36,873 bases of DNA from Desulfobacterales bacterium (GTDB lineage Bacteria > Desulfobacterota > Desulfobacteria > Desulfobacterales > UBA11574), in assembly GCA_024641825.1 (NCBI GenBank), contig JAHECI010000001.1:1-36873 (forward strand), read 5' to 3'. Below are positions 17,537-27,673 of this stretch, piece after piece. The notes beneath the pieces are model-generated. The model ran no database searches and was not told the DNA's origin. It saw only the letters and a program-made list of their open reading frames with translations. Position 1 is the stretch's first letter. Each line of letters opens with the position of its first letter. The translations under genes and the position numbers were made by a program.

Positions 17537-20500
17537 ATGCGTAAGCCCAAAAAAATCATCATCGGAATCATTGTCGCAACGGCAACGTTGCTGGTTGCCC
17601 TTGCGGTATTATTGCCCGCTCTGTTAAATACCGATGCAATAAATGCCCGGATTGCTAAGGCCGCTTCCCAGGCCATAGACGGGCAAGTCGACTTTGAACA
17701 GATCCGATTTGCCTTTCTGCCCCGACCCCATGTGATCATCTCCCAAGGTCAAATGGCTGTACAGGACGTTGTTCAGGGTACCTGGTCGGAAATTTTGGTG
17801 TTTCCAAGGCTGAGCGCCTTTTTACTCGCCCGTATCGAGGTGGCCGACCTGACGGTGAAACAACCCGATTTTAAACTAAAGCTTCCGGTATCGTCCGGGG
17901 AAAAAACCGATGAATCTCAATCTGTTCTGAAAAATGGCGATCTTCGCCAACAGATCGAAAAAGGACTCGGGGCCCTGGTTGCTGTGCTCAAAGATGTAGA
18001 ATTGACAATAGAGAACGGCCATCTGAGCGTATGGGCCCAAGACAAAGCGCCTCTGGAGTGGCAGGATATCACCGCTGGCCTTTCTGTGGCCCATCATCGG
18101 GTATCCGTGGATCTCACCTGCAAATCGTCTTTTTTCCAAAAAATCGCTTTGAAAAGTGAGGCCAACCCCGACACTTTGAATGTGAACGGAACAGTCACCA
18201 TAGAAGGGCTTGCGCCACATTCTCTCATATCCTACTGGCATCCTGACTCGGATCCGGGAATCACAGACGGCCAGATGGATGTTACCCTAGAGTTTCAATC
18301 CCAGGACGGGCGTAACTGGCAAACCGACTTTGAAAGTCGTATCTCCTCACTCAAGGTACAAAACAATACCCGCCAAGCCGACATCGGCCCTGGAGCTTTG
18401 AAAGGGCGCTGTCACGTCTCCGCCACACAGATGTCGATTCACATCGACCGTCTGGATCTTGACCATCCCCAGCTGTCCCTGGCCGGCACACTATCGGTGA
18501 ATCCTTCCGAAGCCGGGGGTGTTCACCTCCAGGTAACCGGTCAAAACATCGATGCCCATGGAGTCCGGTCCACGGCACTGTCCCTGGGTGGACATATTCC
18601 CGATGTTCGGGAAGTGTTTGATTGGGTCAAAGGCGGTCGGGTCCCGGCCATCATGATAGAGGTCCAGGGCAAAGATTGGGCGGATTTGTCGGAGTTCGAA
18701 CGCTGGCGAATTGATGGACACATCGCAGACGGCATCCTCTTTATCCCCGAAGTCGACCTGGATCTCACAGACGTCTTTGGGCATGCCGTCATCGAAAATG
18801 GCATCTTAACCGCCGAAAATGTCCGGGCCGACACCGGAAAGACACAGGGCCGGCAAGGTTCACTGAAAATAGGACTGGTGGGTGATGCCAAACCCTTTCA
18901 TCTGGACATGGACGTAAATGCGGATCTGGCGCCCCTGCCGTCGATTTTAGATCGCGTCATCGATGATAAACAATTCAAGTCCGAGCTGTCCCGAATTGAG
19001 GATTTAAGGGGCATGGCAACCGGGAAACTCATCTTGGGGGAAAATCTGGATGACATCAGCATCCAAATCGATGTATCCCAATTCGATCTTATGGCCCGCT
19101 ACAATCGCCTGCCCCACCCGCTGTCTGTCAAAGGGGGCCGCTTTCAGTTCAAAAACCGTGAGATCCGTATCAGCGACGTGAGCGGACAAATAAAAAACAC
19201 GCATTTTTCCAAGATATCTGGCCGGATGAACTGGCGCCATACCCCTGAATTCGAGGTTCAGACCGGGGCCGGCGCGATGGTCCTGGCTGAAATTTATCCC
19301 TGGCTGAAAGAAAATGGAAACTTGGGGGAGTCTCTGAAGACCATCGAAACATTGAACGGATCGATTGCCGTCTCCGCGCTGGATCTGAAAGGCCCCGTTT
19401 CCCGTCCTTCAGCCTGGCGCTTTGACATCTCCGGCGACATTCAAAATCTGGCCGTGGAGACCCGCCGGCTTCCCCAAAAACTGGTTTTACCCCGGGGACA
19501 TTTTAAACTCGGGCCGGAGACGCTGACACTTTCAAAAAGCCGCGCCCGCCTGCTCGATCTGGAAACCGACTTTTCTGTCCGGATCGATGACTATATGAAC
19601 GGTGTTAACAAACTTCATTTTAACGGCAGCGGTAAAATGGGGCCGGACATTACCCAATGGATGGCCCATGAAATGAAAATTCCGGCACAATTCAATCTCA
19701 AGCCGCCCATATCCTTTTCGCTCCTGGATGTTGACTGGATCCGGTCCGGCGAAATTGCCGCCGCCGGCAGCATGACCACCTCAAACGGTCCAACGGTTAC
19801 CGCCGACATTCGGTTTGCGCCTGCTGAAATCGACATCCGCCAACTGACCCTTCACGACCCTGCTTCCAATGCGGAGTTCTCACTCAGACACCAGTTCAAA
19901 TCAAAGGTGACCGATCTCTCCTTTAAAGGAAATCTGGCCAAAGTCACACTAGATCAATTTTGGAAAAACAATCGATTCCTTGATGGAACCATCCAAGGAA
20001 ATCTTCAGGCCAAAATCGATTCAAAACATCCGTTGAATTCTGTGGTCAACGGCCACCTGGAAGCACACCAGGTTTTTCTGCCATTTGAAGCGGCCGGCTC
20101 CCTCCGGGTCGATCACACCGTTTTGAGCGCCTCGGAAAAGAAGGTGACCATTCATGAAGCCGACATCGATTGGTTGGGCAATCGGTTCCATCTGGACGGC
20201 CATTCGACGTTCAAGTCCGACAGTATCTTTCTGGAAATGAACGCCACAGGAGAAGAGATCGATGCCAACCAATTTGAAACTCTATTCAAAGACACCGGCA
20301 AAAAAACACCCACGGACAAAACCGCGTCTCCAAGTATTTTTCAAGGAACCCTCCACATCGATGTCCAACGCGTGAAATACGGTTTTTATACCTGGTCGCC
20401 ATATCGTGCCACGCTGACCCTTGAAAAAGACAGCTTGACCATGCGGGTCCATGAAGCCGTGCTCTGCGGCGTCGATACCCCGGGGACCGTCAAACTTTCA

Positions 20501-21220
20501 TCACAGGGCATATGGGCAGAGATTACGCCGAATTCCCAGCCCAAAGAGATACAACACGCCGCAGGCTGTCTTACCGGAAAATCGACATCAGAAATTCTGG
20601 AAGGCCAGTTTCAGGTGACCGGCACTGTAACCACCGAGGGAAAAACCGACGAGGAGCTGCTCCGCAATCTAAAAGGAAATTTAGAGGTTACCGTTCGGGA
20701 CGGACGTGTCTATAACACGGGGAGGGTGGGAACATTTACCAATATCTTTTCATTTCTCAAAATCAACAGCCTGGTAAAAGGCGATGTCCCGGATTTGAAA
20801 AACCATGACTTCCGCTATAAATCCCTGTCCACTAAATTTTATGTTCAGGATGGCAAGTTCATTCTAACCGAGGGATTTATCGATGCCGAATCCTTGAATA
20901 TCGTAGCCACAGAAGGGGTGCTTAACCCCCTCGATCAGACACTGGATATCACGCTACTGGTATCTCCCCTAAAAACCGTGGACACCCTGGTCAAACACAC
21001 ATACATATTGGGCCAAATTCTCCAAGGGACGCTGATCGCCATCCCGGTAAATGTCAGAGGGGATATTTCAAACCCCAAGGTCAGGGCCCTTTCCCCTGCT
21101 GCTTTTGGTTCCCGTGCCATGGGTATTTTAGAAAGAACCCTCAAAGCACCGGTCAGGATCGTCGAGCCGATGTTGAAAGATACATCCCAACCCCAAAAGA
21201 CAGATGGCCAAACGCCTTAA
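17537..21220 (+). CDS. AsmA-family inner-membrane protein
   Basis: N-terminal TM (KKIIIGIIVATATLLVALAVLLPALL), C-terminal AsmA-like region (RVYNTGRVGTFTNIFSFLKIN...DGKFILTEGFIDAESLNIVATEGVL). ORF open from 17468; start uncertain (17489 or 17537). Confidence 0.85.
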   Translation: MRKPKKIIIGIIVATATLLVALAVLLPALLNTDAINARIAKAASQAIDGQVDFEQIRFAFLPRPHVIISQGQMAVQDVVQGTWSEILVFPRLSAFLLARIEVADLTVKQPDFKLKLPVSSGEKTDESQSVLKNGDLRQQIEKGLGALVAVLKDVELTIENGHLSVWAQDKAPLEWQDITAGLSVAHHRVSVDLTCKSSFFQKIALKSEANPDTLNVNGTVTIEGLAPHSLISYWHPDSDPGITDGQMDVTLEFQSQDGRNWQTDFESRISSLKVQNNTRQADIGPGALKGRCHVSATQMSIHIDRLDLDHPQLSLAGTLSVNPSEAGGVHLQVTGQNIDAHGVRSTALSLGGHIPDVREVFDWVKGGRVPAIMIEVQGKDWADLSEFERWRIDGHIADGILFIPEVDLDLTDVFGHAVIENGILTAENVRADTGKTQGRQGSLKIGLVGDAKPFHLDMDVNADLAPLPSILDRVIDDKQFKSELSRIEDLRGMATGKLILGENLDDISIQIDVSQFDLMARYNRLPHPLSVKGGRFQFKNREIRISDVSGQIKNTHFSKISGRMNWRHTPEFEVQTGAGAMVLAEIYPWLKENGNLGESLKTIETLNGSIAVSALDLKGPVSRPSAWRFDISGDIQNLAVETRRLPQKLVLPRGHFKLGPETLTLSKSRARLLDLETDFSVRIDDYMNGVNKLHFNGSGKMGPDITQWMAHEMKIPAQFNLKPPISFSLLDVDWIRSGEIAAAGSMTTSNGPTVTADIRFAPAEIDIRQLTLHDPASNAEFSLRHQFKSKVTDLSFKGNLAKVTLDQFWKNNRFLDGTIQGNLQAKIDSKHPLNSVVNGHLEAHQVFLPFEAAGSLRVDHTVLSASEKKVTIHEADIDWLGNRFHLDGHSTFKSDSIFLEMNATGEEIDANQFETLFKDTGKKTPTDKTASPSIFQGTLHIDVQRVKYGFYTWSPYRATLTLEKDSLTMRVHEAVLCGVDTPGTVKLSSQGIWAEITPNSQPKEIQHAAGCLTGKSTSEILEGQFQVTGTVTTEGKTDEELLRNLKGNLEVTVRDGRVYNTGRVGTFTNIFSFLKINSLVKGDVPDLKNHDFRYKSLSTKFYVQDGKFILTEGFIDAESLNIVATEGVLNPLDQTLDITLLVSPLKTVDTLVKHTYILGQILQGTLIAIPVNVRGDISNPKVRALSPAAFGSRAMGILERTLKAPVRIVEPMLKDTSQPQKTDGQTP

Positions 21221-21410
21221 TGGGAACAGCACCCAATTTTATCTGTCCACGTGCATTTTATAATGGCAACGCGTGTGTTTTGTTGTAATTGGAAGACGAT
21301 TTTTCCTGAAGACACTGCCAATATCGAGGCCTTTGAAAAATGTTTATTTTTGTTCAAGTTCAAGTCGAAGATCCCGGACTTTGAGCGGGGGAAGGCGAAA
21401 ATTTTAACCA

Positions 21411-21433
21411 CCCCGATGAAAAACCCATCGGGG
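21411..21433. terminator. Hairpin between convergent asmA-like and wrbA genes; weak terminator candidate
   Basis: CCCCGATG-aaaaacc-CATCGGGG; no strong T-tract on either strand. Confidence 0.4.
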
Positions 21434-21578
21434 CAGGCATCCATACATTGAGTATTTCGAGGATTACAATTTGAGCCTGACGCGGAAATTGGGCAAAAAG
21501 GGGCGTTTTGCAAAGGTCTCAATATCCATGCCAGACAGTGCACCCAAAATAATACCCCCCCAAACTGGATGCTGATTT

Positions 21579-22190
21579 CTACCGGGCCAGTTTGGATGCG
21601 ATGCTTGCCACATGCCGGCCCTGAAACCGGGCCGCCTCCAGTTCATTTTCACTGGGCTCCCTTTCACCTTGCGTACCGGCAATGGTTGACGCTCCGTACG
21701 GAGAACCGCCCGTGATCTCGTCATTTCGCATCTGTCCCTGGTAACTATAGGGCAGTCCGACCACAACCATTCCATGGTGCAGCAGCGTTATGTGAAAACT
21801 GAGGATGGTGGATTCCTGTCCGCCGTGTTGCGTGGCGGAGCTTGTAAAAACGCTGCCGACTTTTCCCACCAGGGCACCTTCGGCCCAGAGTTGGCCGGTG
21901 GCGTCGAGAAATTGACGCATTTGGCCACACATATTTCCGAAGCGGGTCGGCGTACCGAAAATAATGGCATCGGCGGACGCAAGCTTGTCAACCGTGCAGA
22001 TTGGAATCTTTTCAAACGCTTTCTGGGCTTCAACTGCGCCCATTTTTTCCAAAACATCCGCCGGCAGGGTCTCGGGAACACGCCGTATGTCTACTTCGAC
22101 GCCGTCGACAGATTTTGCACCTTCGGCCATTGCCTCGGCCATACGGTGTGTGTGCCCGTACATGGAATAATATAGAATTAAAACTTTCAT
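21579..22190 (-). CDS. wrbA: NAD(P)H:quinone oxidoreductase, WrbA family
   Basis: [79 protein letters not shown]. Confidence 0.94.
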   Translation of the reverse strand: MKVLILYYSMYGHTHRMAEAMAEGAKSVDGVEVDIRRVPETLPADVLEKMGAVEAQKAFEKIPICTVDKLASADAIIFGTPTRFGNMCGQMRQFLDATGQLWAEGALVGKVGSVFTSSATQHGGQESTILSFHITLLHHGMVVVGLPYSYQGQMRNDEITGGSPYGASTIAGTQGEREPSENELEAARFQGRHVASIASKLAR

Positions 22191-22361
22191 ATGAGGCCTC
22201 CTTGGCTTATTATGGTTACGATCGTCCAGGGCAATGTATGCCACATAGTTATTTTTTGAAAATCTTCATTATATCCCAAATGTCAAATATTTTTTGTTTA
22301 TTCCAGCGATGCGAAAGACGAGGATGATGCTCGGACGGACGTTGTATTTAATCGGACAAAT

Positions 22362-22565
22362 AACTTTGAAGGCTCCGTAAAAAGTCTTTTGTGAGCGACA
22401 TCGAGCAATTTTAGAGAAAGATTCATGATGCGTCTGGCGTTAAAAATTGCAAGTTGTTTTAGGGTGTTAGCACGAGTTCTTGCAATTTAGCCAGGCGAGT
22501 CAAGAATCCCAAAATTGCTTGCGGAACGAGCAACATCAGATTTTTTACGAGTTCATCAACTTTGA
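22362..22565. repeat. Copy 1 of a ~190-bp long-hairpin (MITE-like) element, including flanking 8-bp direct repeats AACTTTGA
   Basis: Body 22370-22557; shares GTAAAAAGTCTTTTGTGAGCGACATC, GTTAAAAATTGCAAG, CACGAGTTCTTGCAATTTAGC, GAGCA and TTTTTACGAG with copy 2; AACTTTGA at 22362-22369 and 22558-22565. Confidence 0.75.
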
Positions 22566-22574
22566 GAAACGACG

Positions 22575-24023
22575 TTATTTCCGCCAGAATTCGGGAACCA
22601 AAAGGATGATCACCGTATAGATCTCCAGGCGTCCCAGAAGCATGCACCAGATGAGCACCCATTTACCCAGGTAGGGTATCTGGGCAAAATTGTCCGCAGG
22701 CCCCACCATCCCCAGGCCGGGCCCGATATTTCCGATGGTGGCCGCAACCGAAGAGATGGATGTCACAAGATCCACCCCCATGCCGGCGATGAGCACCGTG
22801 GAGAAGACGAACAGGCCCACGTAAAGCCCCATAAACCCCAGAACGCTCCGAACAACGTCTTCGGGAACCGCGTTACCCCCGATTTTTATCCGCTTCACCG
22901 CACGGGGATGAACCAGGGAAAAGAGCTCTTTGTAGCAGTATTTGAGATACAGCATGACCCGCAGGCATTTCATACCCCCGCCGGTGGAACCTGCCGACGC
23001 CCCTAAAAACATGCACAGCAGCAGGATAAACTGGGACATGGCCGGCCATTGTTCGTAGTCCGCCGTGGCATAACCGGTGGTGGTCACGATGGAAACCACC
23101 TGGAACGCCCCGTACCGGAAAGCCCGGCCTACGGTCTCGTACACCGTGCCATATATATTGAACGTCACGATGACAATCAGCAGCAGAACCGTGCCCAGGA
23201 AAAAACGGCATTCCGAATCCCGCCAGAAGGCCAGGGGTTTTCCCCTGAGAAACTGGTAATGAAGGGAAAAATTAATCCCGGCCAAAAGCATGAAGACAAT
23301 CACCACTGTATCCAAATAGACACTGTCAAAATAGGCCATGGACGCATTTTTGGTTGAAAATCCGCCGGTGGGCATGGTGGTAAAGGCGTGGCACAGAGCA
23401 TCGTAAAGATCCATGCCCCCCAGCAACAGAAAAAGGACCTGGGCCAGAGAGATGAGGGCATAGACTTTCCACAGGGTCTTGGCAGTGTCTCTGATCCGGG
23501 GCTTGAGCTTGTCGGGAACCGGAGTCGGAACTTCAGCCTTGTAGAGCTGCATCCCGCCCACCCCCAAAAAGGGAAGGATGGCCACCGACAGGACGATGAT
23601 CCCCATGCCCCCCAGCCACTGGATAAAGCTGCGCCAGAAAAGAAGCCCTTTGGACACGGCCTCTATGTTCGTTAAAATCGACGACCCAGTAGTGGTAAAC
23701 CCGGATACGGATTCAAAAAACGCATCCACAAAGGTGCTGAATTCAGGTCCCAGATAAAACGGGAAGGCACCGAAAAATCCGATGGCCGTCCATCCCACGG
23801 CCACGATGGCCATCCCTTCACGGTGGCTGATATGCTCCACCTTTTCCCGCCGGAAGACCACCATGAGCGACGCCCCCGACAACAGGGTGATTCCCATGGA
23901 CTGGGCCAGGGGGAGAACGCTCTGATCCCCGTAGTAAAGGCCGAAAAAAAGGGGAAACAACATGCAGATCCCCAGAAACAAGATCAACATCCCAATGATG
24001 TTCAGGATAAAAGACCACCGCAT
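22575..24023 (-). CDS. trkH: TrkH-family potassium uptake protein
   Basis: Multi-TM; SGFTTTGSSILTNIE, MPTGGFSTKNAS, TTTGYATADY, GASAGSTGGGMKCLR; adjacent to trkA. Confidence 0.95.
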   Translation of the reverse strand: MRWSFILNIIGMLILFLGICMLFPLFFGLYYGDQSVLPLAQSMGITLLSGASLMVVFRREKVEHISHREGMAIVAVGWTAIGFFGAFPFYLGPEFSTFVDAFFESVSGFTTTGSSILTNIEAVSKGLLFWRSFIQWLGGMGIIVLSVAILPFLGVGGMQLYKAEVPTPVPDKLKPRIRDTAKTLWKVYALISLAQVLFLLLGGMDLYDALCHAFTTMPTGGFSTKNASMAYFDSVYLDTVVIVFMLLAGINFSLHYQFLRGKPLAFWRDSECRFFLGTVLLLIVIVTFNIYGTVYETVGRAFRYGAFQVVSIVTTTGYATADYEQWPAMSQFILLLCMFLGASAGSTGGGMKCLRVMLYLKYCYKELFSLVHPRAVKRIKIGGNAVPEDVVRSVLGFMGLYVGLFVFSTVLIAGMGVDLVTSISSVAATIGNIGPGLGMVGPADNFAQIPYLGKWVLIWCMLLGRLEIYTVIILLVPEFWRK

Positions 24024-25388
24024 TTAAAAATACTCCAGTTTTACCGCAAGGATTTTTTCCACCTGAGGGATGGCTTGTTTTTTGGCGAAGATGATGATCC
24101 GGTCATTGGGCGCAATGATACTCTCCCCCGTGGGGATAATGATCCGGTTCTCACGCAGGATGCCGGTGACCAGAGCGCCTTTGGGAATGGAGATCTCCTT
24201 TAGGGGTTTGCCCACGATGTCGGATGTCTCCAGGGCCACAGCCTCCATCACCTCGGCCTGTTCGCCCTTGATGGACTTGGCCGCAAGCACCTTGCCCGTG
24301 CGGATGTGCTGCAAAATGGTGTTGATGGCGGAAAGTCTCGGGCTCACCACCTGCTCCAAGCCGATCATCGACATGAGGGGAAAGTAGCTGAACTTGCTGA
24401 TCTTGGTGATGATTTTGGGTGCGCCCATCCGCTTGGCCAGAAGGGAGGTCAGTATGTTGGTCTCCTCATCGTCGGTGAGAGTCACCACAACATCCATATC
24501 CTGGACATTCTCTTCTCTGAGCAGTTCTTGATCGGAACCGTCGCCATGAAGCACCACCGCCTTGTTCAGATTCTCGGCAAGGGTGCTGCAACGATCCGGG
24601 TCCTTTTCGATGATTTTGGTATGAAGGGAATCTCCCTCCAGCAGCTTGGCCAGCCGGAACCCGATGCTCCCGCCGCCCACAATCATCACCCGATTCAGCG
24701 GCTCCATCTGCTTTTCGAAAATCGCCAGCGATTCCATGAGACGCTCTTTTTCGCTGATAAAATAGATCAGATCACCGGCCTTGAGCCGATGTTTCCCCCG
24801 GGGAATAATCAGTTCTTCTTCCCGAACCACGGCGGCGATCAGCGGGCTTTTTTTCCCGGTTTTCGAATAAATCTCCGAAAGACGGACCCCGGCCAGACGG
24901 GCCGAACCGTCCAAATAGATCCCCACAAAGAACAGGCGGCCATCGGCAAACTCCCCAACTTCCACTGCACCGGGCACGTTCATCAGCCGGTGAATGGTCT
25001 TTACAACTTCGATGTCCGGGTTGATGATGGTGTCGATATGGGGCGCGTTCTCACGGAACATATCATGATATTTATCATAGTCGGCATGACGGATTCGAGC
25101 CAGTTTCTTGGTGGACGGAGAAATCAGATTGGCCACCAAGCACGCCCCGAGGTTGGTCTCATCGCTGTCCGTAACCGCAAGGAGAATCTCTGCCTCTTTG
25201 AGCCCGGCTTCCTGTAAAATCACAGGGCTGCTCCCGGAACCGTTGATCACCTGAACATCGATATTGTCGGACACACGTCGAATGGCCGCAGAATCCTTGT
25301 CCACCACCACCACGTCCTTGTTCTCCCGGGCCAGATGACTGGCGATGTGAAACCCCACCTCACCTGCTCCCACGATTAATACTTTCAA
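24024..25388 (-). CDS. trkA: Trk system potassium transporter TrkA (two RCK repeats)
   Basis: MKVLIVGAGEVGFHIASHLARENKDVVVVDKD; second RCK-N VMIVGGGSIGFRLAKLLE; two TrkA-C regions. Confidence 0.95.
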   Translation of the reverse strand: MKVLIVGAGEVGFHIASHLARENKDVVVVDKDSAAIRRVSDNIDVQVINGSGSSPVILQEAGLKEAEILLAVTDSDETNLGACLVANLISPSTKKLARIRHADYDKYHDMFRENAPHIDTIINPDIEVVKTIHRLMNVPGAVEVGEFADGRLFFVGIYLDGSARLAGVRLSEIYSKTGKKSPLIAAVVREEELIIPRGKHRLKAGDLIYFISEKERLMESLAIFEKQMEPLNRVMIVGGGSIGFRLAKLLEGDSLHTKIIEKDPDRCSTLAENLNKAVVLHGDGSDQELLREENVQDMDVVVTLTDDEETNILTSLLAKRMGAPKIITKISKFSYFPLMSMIGLEQVVSPRLSAINTILQHIRTGKVLAAKSIKGEQAEVMEAVALETSDIVGKPLKEISIPKGALVTGILRENRIIIPTGESIIAPNDRIIIFAKKQAIPQVEKILAVKLEYF

Positions 25389-25423
25389 ATCACCCTGCTC
25401 CTTTGACCCAGCTTAATTCGAGT

Positions 25424-26326
25424 CTAATGCGTTGTGCCACGAACCCTCTGTAAGTTAATGGTGTGGGCTGTGGTTAAGAATATTCCTGAAAATATCAAGA
25501 TGCTTCCTATTATATGATATTCTCTCAATTTTTCATCCAGAAAGATCATGGCCAAAATAATACTGAACACCGGCATAAGATGAATAAAAATACCGGTCTT
25601 GTTTGCGCCGATAGTGTGTACGGCCTTATTCCAAAATATGTATGCTAAAACCGATGCAAAGAACGCGACATAAATAATACTTCCCATGGAGGCGGGGGTA
25701 AAATTTATGGTTTTCCCAGTTCCTAGCTCCCAGAGATAAAATGGGGAAATAAAAAATACTCCGATGATTATTGTCGTTCCAAGAAATCCCCGAGGGTCGA
25801 ATTCAGCCGGACATTTTCTTAACAGTGCCGAATATAAGGCCCAGCTAATACCGGCAGAAATCGTCCACATATCTCCCTTGCCGAATCGGACCGCAATGAG
25901 CGTCGAAAGATTTCCTTTGGCAATGATAAACATCAGGCCGGTCAACGAAATGGCGATACCGACCCCTTGCCTTAATGTTATCCGCTCTTTAAAACCCAAC
26001 CAGGAAACAATTACAATGAAAATGGGGGTCATCGAGTTTATTAACACAGCATTTGTTACGGTAGAGGATTTTAGTGCCATGTATATAAACATACTGAAAT
26101 TTGATACTGAAAGAATGGCCAGCAAAGTAAGAATCTTCCAGTTCCGCCCAATTAGATCCTTTTGACGCAGGATCGGCCTTAGGGAAAAAGGAAATATAAT
26201 CAACAACGCAATCGTCCAGCGCCAAAATGCCAGTGCCATGGGAGGAATTTCGTTGTGAATTCCTCTGCCAACGACAAAATTTCCCGACCAGAATAATACG
26301 GCTAAAATCAGCAACAAATAATGCAT
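25424..26326 (-). CDS. EamA/DMT-superfamily transporter
   Basis: Ten-TM pattern; LLILAVLFWSGNFVVGRGIHNEIPPMALAFWRW; second repeat ISWALYSALLRK...ILIFSGIFL. Confidence 0.88.
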   Translation of the reverse strand: MHYLLLILAVLFWSGNFVVGRGIHNEIPPMALAFWRWTIALLIIFPFSLRPILRQKDLIGRNWKILTLLAILSVSNFSMFIYMALKSSTVTNAVLINSMTPIFIVIVSWLGFKERITLRQGVGIAISLTGLMFIIAKGNLSTLIAVRFGKGDMWTISAGISWALYSALLRKCPAEFDPRGFLGTTIIIGVFFISPFYLWELGTGKTINFTPASMGSIIYVAFFASVLAYIFWNKAVHTIGANKTGIFIHLMPVFSIILAMIFLDEKLREYHIIGSILIFSGIFLTTAHTINLQRVRGTTH

Positions 26327-26603
26327 AAAACAAACGATTCCAAAAATGGATGCAAAATGTTAAACTTATCGAAAATACAGTAAATTTTAAAACACACCAA
26401 CATATTTGGAAGTTTCAATTTTTCATATTTTAAAGGAGAAGTCAAGCTTTGGTCCCACCGGGGATATCCGTGGAAGGATATATCGGGGAGAATCCCCTAA
26501 AAAAACAAGGCCGTGGACGGCCCTTCCTGCTGATACAATTTCGGTTGTATGTCCGACCCGGGTCTGCTATTGAATGCTTTTTATCCATGCAGGTGAACGT
26601 CAA

Positions 26604-27596
26604 ATGAATCCCACTTCTCAAGCAGAAACCTATCGTAACCAGCCTTTGGCAGGTGCGTTATTCGTACTGAGTGCATCTTTCATGTTTGCAACCATGGGTG
26701 CGCTGGTAAAGGTTGTTTCTCAGTCCCTTACCAATGATATGGTGGTTTTCTTTCGCAACCTCTGTGCCCTTGTCTTCATTCTACCCTGGATCTGGTACCG
26801 CCGTCCCCCTGGCGGGATCAAGACAGCGATCTTTCGACTCCACCTGATTCGAAGCTTGGCAGGACTCGGGGCAATGTATTGTTTTTTTTATGCAATCAAT
26901 CAGTTAAAACTCTCCGAAGCCTGCCTCTTGGCTGCGACCACACCGCTGTTTATTCCAATGATTGCCTACGCATGGATCCGTGAGCCCGTTGCTCAAAAAG
27001 TTCGAAGAGCGATCATTATCGGCTTTATCGGAATCGTCCTGATTCTCAAACCCGGCCTCGGCGTATTTGAGCCGGTAGCACTGGTGGGTTTGACGGCAGG
27101 TGTTTTGGCCGCTCTGGCCATGGTCAGCATCCGGCGGATGTCCACCTCCGAGCCTACGATCCGAATCGTCTTTTATTTCACCGTAATAGCCACGTTGATT
27201 TCGGCGGTGCCCCTGATCTGGACCTGGCAGTCGCCCCAGCCGAGGATATGGTGGCACCTCGTCCTTATCGGCTTTTTGGCCGCAGTCGGACAAATCCTGC
27301 TCACCAAAGGATACAGCCTCGCACCCGCGGCACAGGTGGGACCATTCACATACGGAAACGTGGTATTTGCCACCCTATTCGGTTGGATATTCTGGGGGGA
27401 ATCCCTCGACGCCATGACATGGGCCGGTGCCGTCCTCATCTGTATCGCCGGCATTATCGCCGCCCGCCGAACAAAAACACATGCACTCCTCGGCACCACC
27501 GCCAGAGCAATAAATTCAGTGGAAGCATCCCGCCGGAAAAACCGTTCTGTCAGGTCGACTCGGTCCAGCGACGGGGAATTCACGAAAAAAAAGTGA
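26604..27596 (+). CDS. EamA/DMT-superfamily transporter
   Basis: GALFVLSASFMFATMGALVKVVSQSL; two EamA repeats; AAQVGPFTYGNVVFATLFGWIFWGESLDAMTWAGAVLI. Confidence 0.88.
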   Translation: MNPTSQAETYRNQPLAGALFVLSASFMFATMGALVKVVSQSLTNDMVVFFRNLCALVFILPWIWYRRPPGGIKTAIFRLHLIRSLAGLGAMYCFFYAINQLKLSEACLLAATTPLFIPMIAYAWIREPVAQKVRRAIIIGFIGIVLILKPGLGVFEPVALVGLTAGVLAALAMVSIRRMSTSEPTIRIVFYFTVIATLISAVPLIWTWQSPQPRIWWHLVLIGFLAAVGQILLTKGYSLAPAAQVGPFTYGNVVFATLFGWIFWGESLDAMTWAGAVLICIAGIIAARRTKTHALLGTTARAINSVEASRRKNRSVRSTRSSDGEFTKKK

Positions 27597-27673
27597 CATT
27601 TACTTTGGACAAATAATGATTAACATTACCCTATAAATAATATCCGTCATCAACCCATTATGCGGAGGAAAAA

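Noticed and set aside
21251-21451. Small ORF between the asmA-like gene and wrbA (66 aa)
   Set aside because: No ribosome-binding site or recognisable motif; overlaps a hairpin and reverse-strand ORFs
22873-23357. ORFs antisense or in alternative frames to trkH, and many similar ones opposite ubiB, asmA-like, trkA and ACAD genes
   Set aside because: Shadow ORFs in GC-rich coding regions; the overlapping frame has clear homology
24306-25217. 303-aa ORF antisense to trkA
   Set aside because: Shadow ORF; low-complexity His/Gln-rich composition and no motifs, while trkA on the other strand is unambiguous
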